DNA of 25,547 nucleotides, from positions 1-25,547 of the forward strand of contig CAJUOI010000028.1 of assembly GCA_910588615.1 (NCBI GenBank). The letters run 5' to 3'. The translations under genes were made by a program, and so were the position numbers. Below are positions 15,800 to 23,427 of this stretch, one piece after another. This stretch comes from an uncultured Christensenellaceae bacterium. Lineage in GTDB: Bacteria > Bacillota > Clostridia > Christensenellales > Borkfalkiaceae. Within the stretch, counting starts at the first letter, position 1. Every line of letters begins with the position of its first letter. The notes below the pieces were generated by a model. It did no database searches. It saw nothing but the letters and a program-made list of their open reading frames with translations, and was not told the origin of the DNA.

Positions 15800-17747
15800 G
15801 TGGATAAAACAATTTATTTGGGTGCGGCGTACTATCCCGAACTGTGGGATGAGAGCGAAGTGGAAAAGGACATTGCCCGTTGCAAAGAGTTAGGCGTAAA
15901 CTGCTTGCGCGTGGGCGAATTCGCATGGGGCAAAATGGAACCGAAAGAGGGAAAATACGATTTTGCTTGGCTTTTACGCGTGGTAGAAAAACTGCACGAA
16001 AACGGAATCGCAACCGTGATGTGCACGCCCACCTGTACGCCTCCCCGTTGGATGCTGAACAAATACCCCGAAATGCGCAGAGTTATGCCCGATTTGATCA
16101 AATCGGACGTATCCTCACGCTGTCATGTGTGCAAGTCGTCGCCCGTAGCGCGGGAGAAGAACAAACAAATCGTCACGCAAATGGCGAAGGTATTTGCGGG
16201 GCACAAGGGAATCATCGGTTGGCAGATCGACAACGAAATTTTCCCTTACGGCGACGGTTGTTTCTGCGAAAACAAAGGGTTTTCGTGCGTACTTAAAAGA
16301 AAAATTTGGCACAACGGAAAAACTCAATAAGGCTTGGGGCATGGCGCGCTGGTCGCTTGAATACGATTCGTTTGAAGAAGTCGAACCGCCCTACCCCGCG
16401 CAGTGGCGGCACCCTTCCTTACAAAAGGCATGGTGGGCTTATCAGTGCGGGCTTATAAAATCTTTCATTGAAGAACAGGCGCAAATCTTACATAACTACG
16501 GTTGCGGGAACGTCGGCACGGATATGATGGCGCAAAATTATTTGGACTATTATGCCGTAAACGAGAAATTAGACGTCGTACAGTACAATCATTACGATAC
16601 GGCGGATCGGCTCTATACGAATGCCTTTGCATACGATTTTCTGCGTTGTGTAAAGGATAAACCATTTTGGGTAACGGAGACGCAGGTCGGCTGGAACGGG
16701 AGCAATTATGCCGACTGCGGATACCGCGCCGTCGGGGCTTGCTATGCGAATACCTGGCTGCCGATCGCAAAGGGCGCGGAGATGAATTTGTACTGGCTGT
16801 TTCGCACGCACCCGAACGGGCATGAAATCGGGCACGGTGCGCTGTACTCCACGGCGGGCAGAAGCTACCGCGTAAGCGAAGAAGTGAAGAAGGCGGGCGA
16901 AGAATTTGTAAAATGCGAAAAATTCTTAACTGAAACAAAAATTGAAAGCAAAATTGCTTTGCACTATTCGGCGACGGCGATGAATTCGTTTTCCTTCGCG
17001 CCGCTCATCAAGGATTTTGACTACCGTCAAACTGTACTTGAAAAATATCACGCGGCGTTGCGCCACTATAACGTAGACGTCATTGATATGCCGCACGCTC
17101 TCGACGAGTATGAAGTAATCGTATCGCCTTTCCTTGCGTGTGCGGACGAAAACGGTTTTAAGGAACGTATCACCGAATGGGTAAAGCAGGGCGGCACGTG
17201 GATCGTAGGCCCGATGAGCGATATCATGGACGGCAATGTGAGCCGCTACACGCACGCGCCGTACGGCTTTTTGGAAGAGCTTGCGGGGGTGTATACGAAG
17301 TATCAGAAGCCTGTTGCAAACGACGTTTTCAAGGCACAGTGGACGAACGACGGCGACTGTAAAATCGGCATGTGCTACGACGCTTACGAGTGCTTAGAGG
17401 GGACGAAGAGTCTTGCGCACTATACGGCGGGCGAGTTCACGTCGCTCTCGGTGATTACCGAGCGGAACGTAGGAAAGGGAAAAATCATTCTCGTGGGAAG
17501 CGTTATTTCGGACGGCGATTTACTGCGGCTTGTGGGCCGTGCGCCGATTGCGGAAGCAAGCGATAACGTTGTACTCGTAGAGCGGATCGGAGAAGAGCAG
17601 GGAATGATTGCCGTGGAAATCGAAAATAAGAGCGGATATCTAGTATTGGACGGAGAATATACCGATCTAATAACAGGAAAAAATTTGACGGGCAAAATCG
17701 AGGTTTCGCCCTATGAAGTTTTTGTATTGAAAAAAGGAAGTAAATAG
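15800..17747 (+). pseudogene. GH42 beta-galactosidase, frameshifted
   Basis: Two overlapping frames together make one GH42 protein of about 649 residues, close to the family length. The first frame (15800-16330) starts MDKTIYLGAAYYPELWDESE after GAAGGAGA and contains the acid/base Glu146 in GWQIDNEIF. The second (usable from about 16275 to 17747) continues with KGFRAYLKEKFGTTEKLNKAWG and contains the nucleophile Glu in FWVTETQVGWNG (codon 16677-16679). The break is between 16267 and 16278, in CFCEN|KGFR, where GH42 proteins normally have a CxCxxCxxxF zinc site; the third Cys is missing, so a 5-base loss fits, or one extra base in an A/G run. Neither frame alone has both catalytic residues. 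In the cell it would cleave beta-galactosides. A sequencing error is possible. Confidence 0.88.
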
Positions 17748-17748
17748 T

Positions 17749-19905
17749 ATGATCAAAGCAAACGGAAAAACCTTTTTATTGCAGGGAAAAAATTACAGCT
17801 ATGCGATGCACGTGCTGGAATCGGGCTTTTTACAGCACTTGTATTACGGCGGAAAAATTACGGAAACCGATTTGGATTATTTAATCGAAATCGGCGATAC
17901 CAATGCGCCGCATATCGATATGAACATGGACATGGCGTTCGATAGAATGCTCTCCGAATACGGTTTTTACGCGCGCGGCGATTACAGGGAAGCGACCGCC
18001 GTTTTTGAGCGGAAAGACGGGGCAAGTATGTCGCGTCTGCGCTATCAAAGCTATCGTGTGGAAAAGGGCGCGCCGAACGTAAAGGGTATGCCGCACGTGC
18101 GCCAAGGGGACGAGACGCTTGTCATTACCCTCAAAGACGATTTTTCCGATATCGCGGTGGATTTGTATTATACTGTCTGCGACGATTCGGACGTGCTTGT
18201 CCGCAGCGCCGTCATTCGCAACACGGGGTGCGAGGCGATCATGCTTAAAAAAGCGTTCTCCTTCCGCGCGCAGCTGCCAAACGGCAATTACCGCATGATG
18301 CGTCTTGCCGGCACTTGGGGACAGGAGCGCATTCCCGAAATTGCGCCTATCGCGCACGGAATTACCCGCTTGCAATCCATTCAAGGCTGTACTTCCCATA
18401 ACACGAATTGTTTTATGGGCATTCTCAAAGAGGGCTGCACGGAGGATTCGGGCGAGTGCTTTGGCATACAGCTTATATACAGCGGCTCGTTTGCCTTAAC
18501 GGCAGAGTGGTGCAAAAACGGTCCGCTCACGTTGCAGGGCGGCATCTGCGATACGGGCTTTTCATGGGAGCTGAACGGCGGAGAAGAATTCGTTACGCCG
18601 CAGGCCTTGCTCACCTATTCGGGCGAAGGAATCGGGGGCATGTCGCGGAGCATCCACGACTTTTTGCGCGAGCGCGTAATCAACCCCGCATACGTCTATA
18701 AGCGTCGCCCGATCGTGGTGAATAACTGGGAGGCAACTTATTTCGATTTTAACGAAGAAAAGCTTTTCCCGATCATCGACGAAGCGGGAAAGCTCGGGAT
18801 CGATACGTTTGTATTGGACGACGGCTGGTTCGGAAAACGCGACAGCGACTGGTCGGGACTTGGCGATTGGTTCGTGAACGAGAAAAAGCTGAAAGGCGGG
18901 TTAAAAACGATTATCGACCGCTGTAAGAAGAACGGCTTAAAATTCGGCTTGTGGTTTGAGCCGGAGATGGTGAACGAGGACAGTGATTTATTCCGCACGC
19001 ACCCTGATTGGGCGATCCATAAAGACGGGGTAGAGCCTTGCAGAAGCCGTCAACAGCTTGTATTGGATTTCACGCGCAAAGATGTAGTAGACTATATTTT
19101 CGGCGTCGTTTCCAAGGTGCTCAAAGAGAACGAAATTTCCTACGTGAAATGGGATATGAACCGCAATATTACCGAGGTGTATTCGGCTCAGCTTCCTGCG
19201 CACCGTCAGGGTGAGTTTATGCACCGCTATATTTTAGGCGTGTATGATTTGGCAGAGCGGCTGACTTCCGCATTCCCGAACGTATTTTTCGAAGGCTGTG
19301 CAGGCGGAGGCGGAAGATTCGACGCGGGTATGCTCTATTACTTTTCTCAGATTTGGACGAGCGACGACACCGACGGATTCGAGCGTACAAAGATCGAGTG
19401 GGGGACTTCTGTTTGCTATCCGCTGTCCGCCATGAGCTGTCACGTTTCCGTCTGCCCCAATCACCAAACGCAGAGAATCACTCCCTTTGAAACGCGCGGG
19501 AACGTAGCGAGCCTCGGCGCGTTCGGGTACGAGCTCGATCTTTCCAAGATGACGGAAGAGGAAAAGGCGCTCACCAAAGCGCAGATAGAAAGCTACAAGC
19601 GCACGAGTGAGCTGATTTTGAAAGGTGACTTGTACCGCTTGATGAATCCGCTTGAAAAGAACTATTTCTGTGTTATGGTCGTCAGCAAGGATAAGAGCGA
19701 GGCTTACGTTGTGGGAGAACGTATTCTGGGAATTCCATGCGACTATAATCAATACCTCTATCTGTGCGGCTTAGATGAGAACGCGCTCTACAAAATTGAG
19801 GAGCTGAACATTACGGCAAGCGGTAAAGCGCTTCAAAACGCGGGCTTGCTTTTGCCGAAGCTTTCCGATTTCGGCAGTTGGGCGTGGCATCTGAAAAAAG
19901 TATAA
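17749..19905 (+). CDS. Alpha-galactosidase, GH36
   Basis: 718 residues, no signal peptide, full family length (about 700-740). The N-terminal beta-supersandwich (1-320) contains GTWGQERIPEIAPIAHG. The barrel holds FVLDDGWFGKRDSDWSGLGD, GLKFGLWFEPEMVN, the nucleophile Asp469 in YVKWDMNR, FEGCAGGGGRFD, and the acid/base in WTSDDTD (Asp539/Asp540), all signatures of the bacterial GH36 subgroup of cytoplasmic alpha-galactosidases. It releases terminal alpha-galactose from oligosaccharides such as raffinose-family sugars or galactosylated glycans. It starts 1 base after the GH42 stop, with GGAAG as ribosome site, and precedes the GH2 gene by 12 bases. Confidence 0.95.
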   Translation: MIKANGKTFLLQGKNYSYAMHVLESGFLQHLYYGGKITETDLDYLIEIGDTNAPHIDMNMDMAFDRMLSEYGFYARGDYREATAVFERKDGASMSRLRYQSYRVEKGAPNVKGMPHVRQGDETLVITLKDDFSDIAVDLYYTVCDDSDVLVRSAVIRNTGCEAIMLKKAFSFRAQLPNGNYRMMRLAGTWGQERIPEIAPIAHGITRLQSIQGCTSHNTNCFMGILKEGCTEDSGECFGIQLIYSGSFALTAEWCKNGPLTLQGGICDTGFSWELNGGEEFVTPQALLTYSGEGIGGMSRSIHDFLRERVINPAYVYKRRPIVVNNWEATYFDFNEEKLFPIIDEAGKLGIDTFVLDDGWFGKRDSDWSGLGDWFVNEKKLKGGLKTIIDRCKKNGLKFGLWFEPEMVNEDSDLFRTHPDWAIHKDGVEPCRSRQQLVLDFTRKDVVDYIFGVVSKVLKENEISYVKWDMNRNITEVYSAQLPAHRQGEFMHRYILGVYDLAERLTSAFPNVFFEGCAGGGGRFDAGMLYYFSQIWTSDDTDGFERTKIEWGTSVCYPLSAMSCHVSVCPNHQTQRITPFETRGNVASLGAFGYELDLSKMTEEEKALTKAQIESYKRTSELILKGDLYRLMNPLEKNYFCVMVVSKDKSEAYVVGERILGIPCDYNQYLYLCGLDENALYKIEELNITASGKALQNAGLLLPKLSDFGSWAWHLKKV

Positions 19906-19917
19906 ACGGAGAGTTAT

Positions 19918-21651
19918 ATGAAAAAAACAGAATATCCGCGTCCTCAATTTCAAAGAGAAGAGTGGTTGTCCCTCAACGGCGAATGGGAGTTTGCCTACGA
20001 CGATTCCGACGAGGGAATTAAAAACGGGTATGATACGGGAACGGTTTTACTCCCCCTTAAAATTAACGTTCCGTTTACCTATCAGTACGAAGCAAGCGGT
20101 ATCGGTGATACCGTTTGCCACGAACGTGTATGGTACAGAAGAACATTCAAAGTAAAGCCCAATAAACGTGTATTATTGTGCTTTAACGGCAGCGATTATA
20201 TTACCGACGTATGGGTGAACGGTAAACACGCTACAACGCACACGGGTGGGTTTGCGCCCTTTTCTTGCGATATAACCGATTATCTAAATGGGGAAGAAAA
20301 CGTCCTCGTCGTACGGTGCTACGATAGTTTGGAAACAGCTGTTCCGCGCGGAAAGCAGAGCTGGAAGGCCGAACCGTTCGGTTGTTACTATGTGCCCAAT
20401 ACGGGTATCTGGCAGAGTGTTTGGCTGGACTTCTTCGGCACGGATTGTGTGGAAAGCTATACCTTACAATCAGATATAGACAATCGAGCAATCAGGGGTG
20501 AAATTCATACGCTGTACGGAAAGGCAGACGAGGCGGAAATCACTCTTTCTTTTCAAGGGAAGCTTTTACAAAAGCAGCGCATTGTGTTGCCGCAGAAACG
20601 CACAAGGTTTGCAATCGAGCTTGCAGACTGCGCATTCGATTTTAACGACATGCTTTGGTCGCCCGAAAAGCCAAATTTGATTTACGTGGATGTGGTGCTT
20701 TATGCAAACGGTGTGGAGTGCGACAAGGCGCATACCCGACTTGGAATGCGCAAAATTCATATCGACAAAGCGGGAAAAATCTGTCTGAATAACCGTCCGT
20801 ATTTTCAACGGCTCATTCTTGATCAGGGCTATTGGGTGGAGAGCGGCTTAACACCGCCAAGTGCCGAGGCGCTCAAAAAGGATATTGAGCTTGCCAAAGC
20901 AATGGGATTTAACGGCGCGCGAAAGCATCAGAAACTTGAAGATCCGTATTTTTACTATTATGCGGAAGAGCTAGGCTTCCTCACTTGGTGCGAAATGCCG
21001 AGCGCGTATACGTTCTGCGTGGAAGAGGTCGCGGCAATTACAAACGAGTGGCAGGAGATTATCAAAGTTGCCAAAAATTTTACGAGCAATATTGTCTACG
21101 TTCCGCTCAACGAAAGCTGGGGTGTGCGTGAGATCGGCGTAAACAAAGAGCAACAAGAGTTCGCGCGCAGTTTGTATCATTTAACCAAGTGTTTAGATTG
21201 CGAAAAGCTCATTTCCACGAACGACGGATTCGAGAACGTCAATCCGACGGATATTGTTTCCATTCACGATTACGACATTGCCAAGGCGGAGCAGTTCCCC
21301 ATAAAGTACAAAGCGGGGGATTATAACGGACTCTGTCCGCAGGGTTGGAAATTATTCGCCGAGGGCAATTCTTACGAGGGACAGCCCGTACTGTTCACAG
21401 AGTTTGGAGGCATGATGCTCAAAGAACAAGGCGTCGAAGGCTGGGGCTATAACGGCTGTGAAGAGAATGCAGAATCCTTTTGCAAGCACCTCGAAGAGCT
21501 TGTTAAGGGCATTGCACAAACGGAGTTTCAGGGCTTTTGTTATACGCAGTTGACCGACGTACAGCAAGAGGTGAACGGGCTTTTGCGTGCCGATCATACG
21601 CCAAAGTTTGATTTGGCGAAGATAAAGAATTTAACAGAAAAAATCATATAA
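19918..21651 (+). CDS. GH2 glycoside hydrolase, beta-galactosidase-like (short form)
   Basis: 577 residues, no signal peptide. The N-terminal jelly-roll (about 10-175) has REEWLSLNGEWEFAYDD, VWYRRTF, DVWVNGKHATTHTGGFAPF and the family motif PNTGIWQSVWLDF. An Ig-like domain follows (about 180-285), then the barrel with acid/base Glu399 in PLNESWG and nucleophile Glu495 in LFTEFGG. It lacks the large C-terminal domains of LacZ (about 1020 residues) and resembles the short GH2 group close to beta-glucuronidases and exo-beta-galactosidases. The exact glycon is not certain; context favours a beta-galactoside. It is the last gene of the locus, with a terminator 70 bases downstream. Confidence 0.9.
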   Translation: MKKTEYPRPQFQREEWLSLNGEWEFAYDDSDEGIKNGYDTGTVLLPLKINVPFTYQYEASGIGDTVCHERVWYRRTFKVKPNKRVLLCFNGSDYITDVWVNGKHATTHTGGFAPFSCDITDYLNGEENVLVVRCYDSLETAVPRGKQSWKAEPFGCYYVPNTGIWQSVWLDFFGTDCVESYTLQSDIDNRAIRGEIHTLYGKADEAEITLSFQGKLLQKQRIVLPQKRTRFAIELADCAFDFNDMLWSPEKPNLIYVDVVLYANGVECDKAHTRLGMRKIHIDKAGKICLNNRPYFQRLILDQGYWVESGLTPPSAEALKKDIELAKAMGFNGARKHQKLEDPYFYYYAEELGFLTWCEMPSAYTFCVEEVAAITNEWQEIIKVAKNFTSNIVYVPLNESWGVREIGVNKEQQEFARSLYHLTKCLDCEKLISTNDGFENVNPTDIVSIHDYDIAKAEQFPIKYKAGDYNGLCPQGWKLFAEGNSYEGQPVLFTEFGGMMLKEQGVEGWGYNGCEENAESFCKHLEELVKGIAQTEFQGFCYTQLTDVQQEVNGLLRADHTPKFDLAKIKNLTEKII

Positions 21652-21720
21652 ATAATTTTTTTGAATCTATTGAATGGTTAACCACCATAGAGCAAATAAA
21701 TAGTTGCTAAATAAGGTTAA

Positions 21721-21755
21721 AGTCGGTGATACGAGAATTTATCAGCGACTTTTTT
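21721..21755 (+). terminator. Rho-independent terminator of the glycan locus
   Basis: AGTCGGTGAT and ATCAGCGACT form a 10-bp stem with one G-G mismatch and a 10-base loop, followed by five more T after the stem's own T. It marks the end of the 21-kb plus-strand transcription unit. Confidence 0.8.
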
Positions 21756-21822
21756 ATGCTCTTTTTTCGGTGTCTTTCGCTTTATTGAGAGTGAAAGAGA
21801 ATACAATTTGGAGGTTAAAACA

Positions 21823-21924
21823 ATGACAATTAGACCGCCTTAATCGGCAGACAAGTGGAAAACAAAAGCCCCCTGCAAGGGCGAACGGGATACAAAAGCG
21901 AAGCGTTGTATCTTAGTGAGATAA
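21823..21924 (+). pseudogene. Small ORF interrupted by an in-frame stop (or a 6-residue leader peptide)
   Basis: ATG 21823 has GGAGG 8 bases upstream and encodes MTIRPP before TAA at 21841. The same frame then stays open for 26 more codons (SADKWKTKAPCKGERDTKAK onward) to TAA at 21922. This reads like a 33-codon protein hit by a nonsense change, or a very short leader peptide. I do not recognise the product. It overlaps the inverted repeat of the candidate oriT. Confidence 0.35.
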
Positions 21925-21939
21925 GGTTACAAAGTAACC
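21889..21939 (+). other. Candidate oriT of the MobV relaxase
   Basis: A 7-bp inverted repeat GATACAA/TTGTATC (21889-21912; its 10-base loop is the direct repeat AAGCG-AAGCG) is followed by TTAGTGAGATAAGG and a second hairpin GGTTAC-AAA-GTAACC (21925-21939). MobV origins of the pMV158 type have an inverted repeat next to a nick region containing TAGTG-G-TTA, and lie just upstream of the mob gene, as here (27 bases before the start). The match is by eye and the nick site is inferred. Confidence 0.45.
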
Positions 21940-21965
21940 GACATTAAAAAAAGGAGAAAACAGTT

Positions 21966-23195
21966 ATAAGTTATCAAGTTATACGAGTGCAAAAATTTAC
22001 AAAGGGATCGTTAGGTAAAATAGGTGGAGAATCCGAACGGACAAGCAACGGACACCGCAACGAAGATATTGACAGCGAGAGAACGCCGCTCAATTACTAT
22101 TTTAAAAAATCAGACGGCGGGTTTACATCCACATGGAAAAGTATTTTGAATGAGCTGAATGCTACGTTCAAGGAAACGAAGAAGTCGACGGCGTTTGAAG
22201 GGATTATAGTAACCTCGGATAAGGCATTTTTTCAGCGGCTTGGTTACGTTGCGGGAGACGAGCCGCCACCCGAGGTGATGAGATTTTTTAATCGGGCTTA
22301 CAATTTCATATTGCGAGAAATCGGGTATCACGGCACAGATCAAAACATTATCTCTGCCGTGATTCATTTTGACGAAACCACGCCGCATTTACAGCTTTAT
22401 TATCTGCCTATCATTGATAAGGGCAAGAAGAAAGTTTATGCCAAAGGCGTGGACGGGAAAGTTTTGCGGAACGAGAAGGGTTCACCGATACAAGCAAAGG
22501 ATGAACACGGGAGAGCAATCTATGAATTGAATGAATTGGAACAACCCAAAGTGTGTTCGTCAGATTTTTGGGAACAACGAGGCGGGCAGTTATCGTTCGG
22601 TAATTTACAGGACGCATTCTATGATGAGGTCAGTATTCGATACGGATTGGAACGCGGCGAAGTCGGCAGCAATAAAAAACATACCACGAAGTATGAGTGG
22701 CAGAAGCAACAACAGGAAGCCGAGCTTGCGAAAATAGAAGCGCGGGCAGCAATCCGTGAAGATCAGGCGAGCTTTGCTACCGCTATGCGGGACAGGGCGA
22801 TGAATGAGCTGAATGAGATTAATGAGCGGAAAGAAATAGCAAGTGAGGAACTCAAACCGTTACAGAAGTATTTAGACGCATTCAAAGAGGCGTTGAAGGG
22901 TGATTTGCCACTTTCACCTACGAAGTTACGGAAAATGATAGTAGGGCTGACAACCGAATATAAGCGGCTTGAAAGCGAAAAGAAAATTACCGACAGGGAC
23001 AGAAAAAATCTTTTTGAGGAATTGCAGAAAGTAGAAAAACGTATTCCCGAATTGGAAAAGTATAAGGCCTTCGTTTCCCTTTTAGTCGATTATGCGCCCG
23101 ATAAATTAGAGGAAGCGAAACGAGCGGCGAACGAGAGAAGGAATACACCAAAACCGCCAATCAAAATAAAGACAAGCGGCAATTATAAATTATAA
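21966..23195 (+). CDS. mobV: MobV-family relaxase (Mob/Pre, plasmid recombination enzyme)
   Basis: 409 codons if read from AUA at 21966. The first standard start in frame is GTG 21987 (402 residues), but the seven codons before it read SYQVIRV after an AUA, matching the family N-terminus (M-S-Y-x-V-x-R-x-x-K), and GGAG at 21953-21956 is 9 bases from AUA, a normal distance. Motifs: NEDIDSERTPLNYYF (motif I), and the metal-binding motif IHFDETTPHLQLYYLPI with His134, Asp136, Glu137 and His141; the last position, usually His, is Gln143. The C-terminal half is charged and helical (coiled-coil-like). It should nick oriT and lead DNA transfer with help from a co-resident conjugative element. Confidence 0.88.
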   Translation: MSYQVIRVQKFTKGSLGKIGGESERTSNGHRNEDIDSERTPLNYYFKKSDGGFTSTWKSILNELNATFKETKKSTAFEGIIVTSDKAFFQRLGYVAGDEPPPEVMRFFNRAYNFILREIGYHGTDQNIISAVIHFDETTPHLQLYYLPIIDKGKKKVYAKGVDGKVLRNEKGSPIQAKDEHGRAIYELNELEQPKVCSSDFWEQRGGQLSFGNLQDAFYDEVSIRYGLERGEVGSNKKHTTKYEWQKQQQEAELAKIEARAAIREDQASFATAMRDRAMNELNEINERKEIASEELKPLQKYLDAFKEALKGDLPLSPTKLRKMIVGLTTEYKRLESEKKITDRDRKNLFEELQKVEKRIPELEKYKAFVSLLVDYAPDKLEEAKRAANERRNTPKPPIKIKTSGNYKL

Positions 23196-23205
23196 AAATT
23201 TATAG

Positions 23206-23227
23206 TGCAAATTGCTTGCAATTTGCA
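23206..23227. promoter_or_regulatory. Inverted repeat overlapping the -35 region of the integrase promoter
   Basis: TGCAAATTG and CAATTTGCA are exact reverse complements around CTTG. The repeat covers the candidate -35 box at 23216-23221 and lies 10 bases after the mob stop. No T-run follows on the plus strand, so it looks more like an operator than a terminator. Confidence 0.45.
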
Positions 23228-23244
23228 GAAAAATAAGGTAGGAT
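23216..23244 (+). promoter_or_regulatory. Candidate promoter for the leader ORF and integrase
   Basis: TTGCAA (23216-23221), 17 bases, TAGGAT (23239-23244). Transcription would start near 23251, leaving a leader of about 80 bases before the small ORF at 23329. Confidence 0.5.
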
Positions 23245-23328
23245 ACAAACCCAGTCGGGAATGTATCTCTCATACAACTTAATACAAAATGACAACTGAA
23301 TAATTGAAAAATTATAAGGAGAAGTTTT

Positions 23329-23427
23329 GTGAATATGGTAAGAGAACATAGTAGCCATTTAGCGAGAGAACATTGTAGCTACACAAATAACAATGTAAGG
23401 AGATTTGAAACAACAAGAACTAATTGA
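23329..23427 (+). CDS. Small leader ORF overlapping the integrase start (32 residues, unknown)
   Basis: GTG 23329 has AAGGAG 7 bases upstream, the best ribosome site in this stretch. It encodes 32 residues beginning MNMVREHSSHLAREHCSYTN and ends at TGA 23427, 23 bases inside the integrase in another frame. The middle contains a tandem imperfect repeat (23341-23357 and 23365-23381, 15 of 17 bases equal), giving REHSSHLA and REHCSYT. No known family. It may be a translated leader that couples or limits integrase synthesis, or an Xis-like remnant; it is too short for a typical Xis. Confidence 0.4.
   Translation: MNMVREHSSHLAREHCSYTNNNVRRFETTRTN

Larger units (their letters stand above)
21756..21965 (+). 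other. Left part of the mobilizable element: hairpins and Mob leader
   Basis: The stretch from the GH2 stop (21651) to the relaxase has no full gene. Beyond the locus terminator it holds a 9-bp hairpin (21773-21798, TCTTTCGCT/AGTGAAAGA with one G-T pair), a well-spaced ribosome site GGAGG (21810-21814) before a micro-ORF, and the candidate transfer origin. No copy of the tRNA-Gln core found at 24826-24870 was seen here, so the left edge of the element could not be fixed. Confidence 0.5.

Noticed and set aside
16194..16274. Start of the second GH42 frame as a separate gene
   Set aside because: The ATG at 16194 lies inside the first GH42 frame; the part before about 16275 is out-of-frame sequence without GH42 similarity. 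The two frames are one broken gene.
23341..23381. CRISPR-like repeats
   Set aside because: There are only two imperfect copies without true spacers, and no cas gene is in the window.
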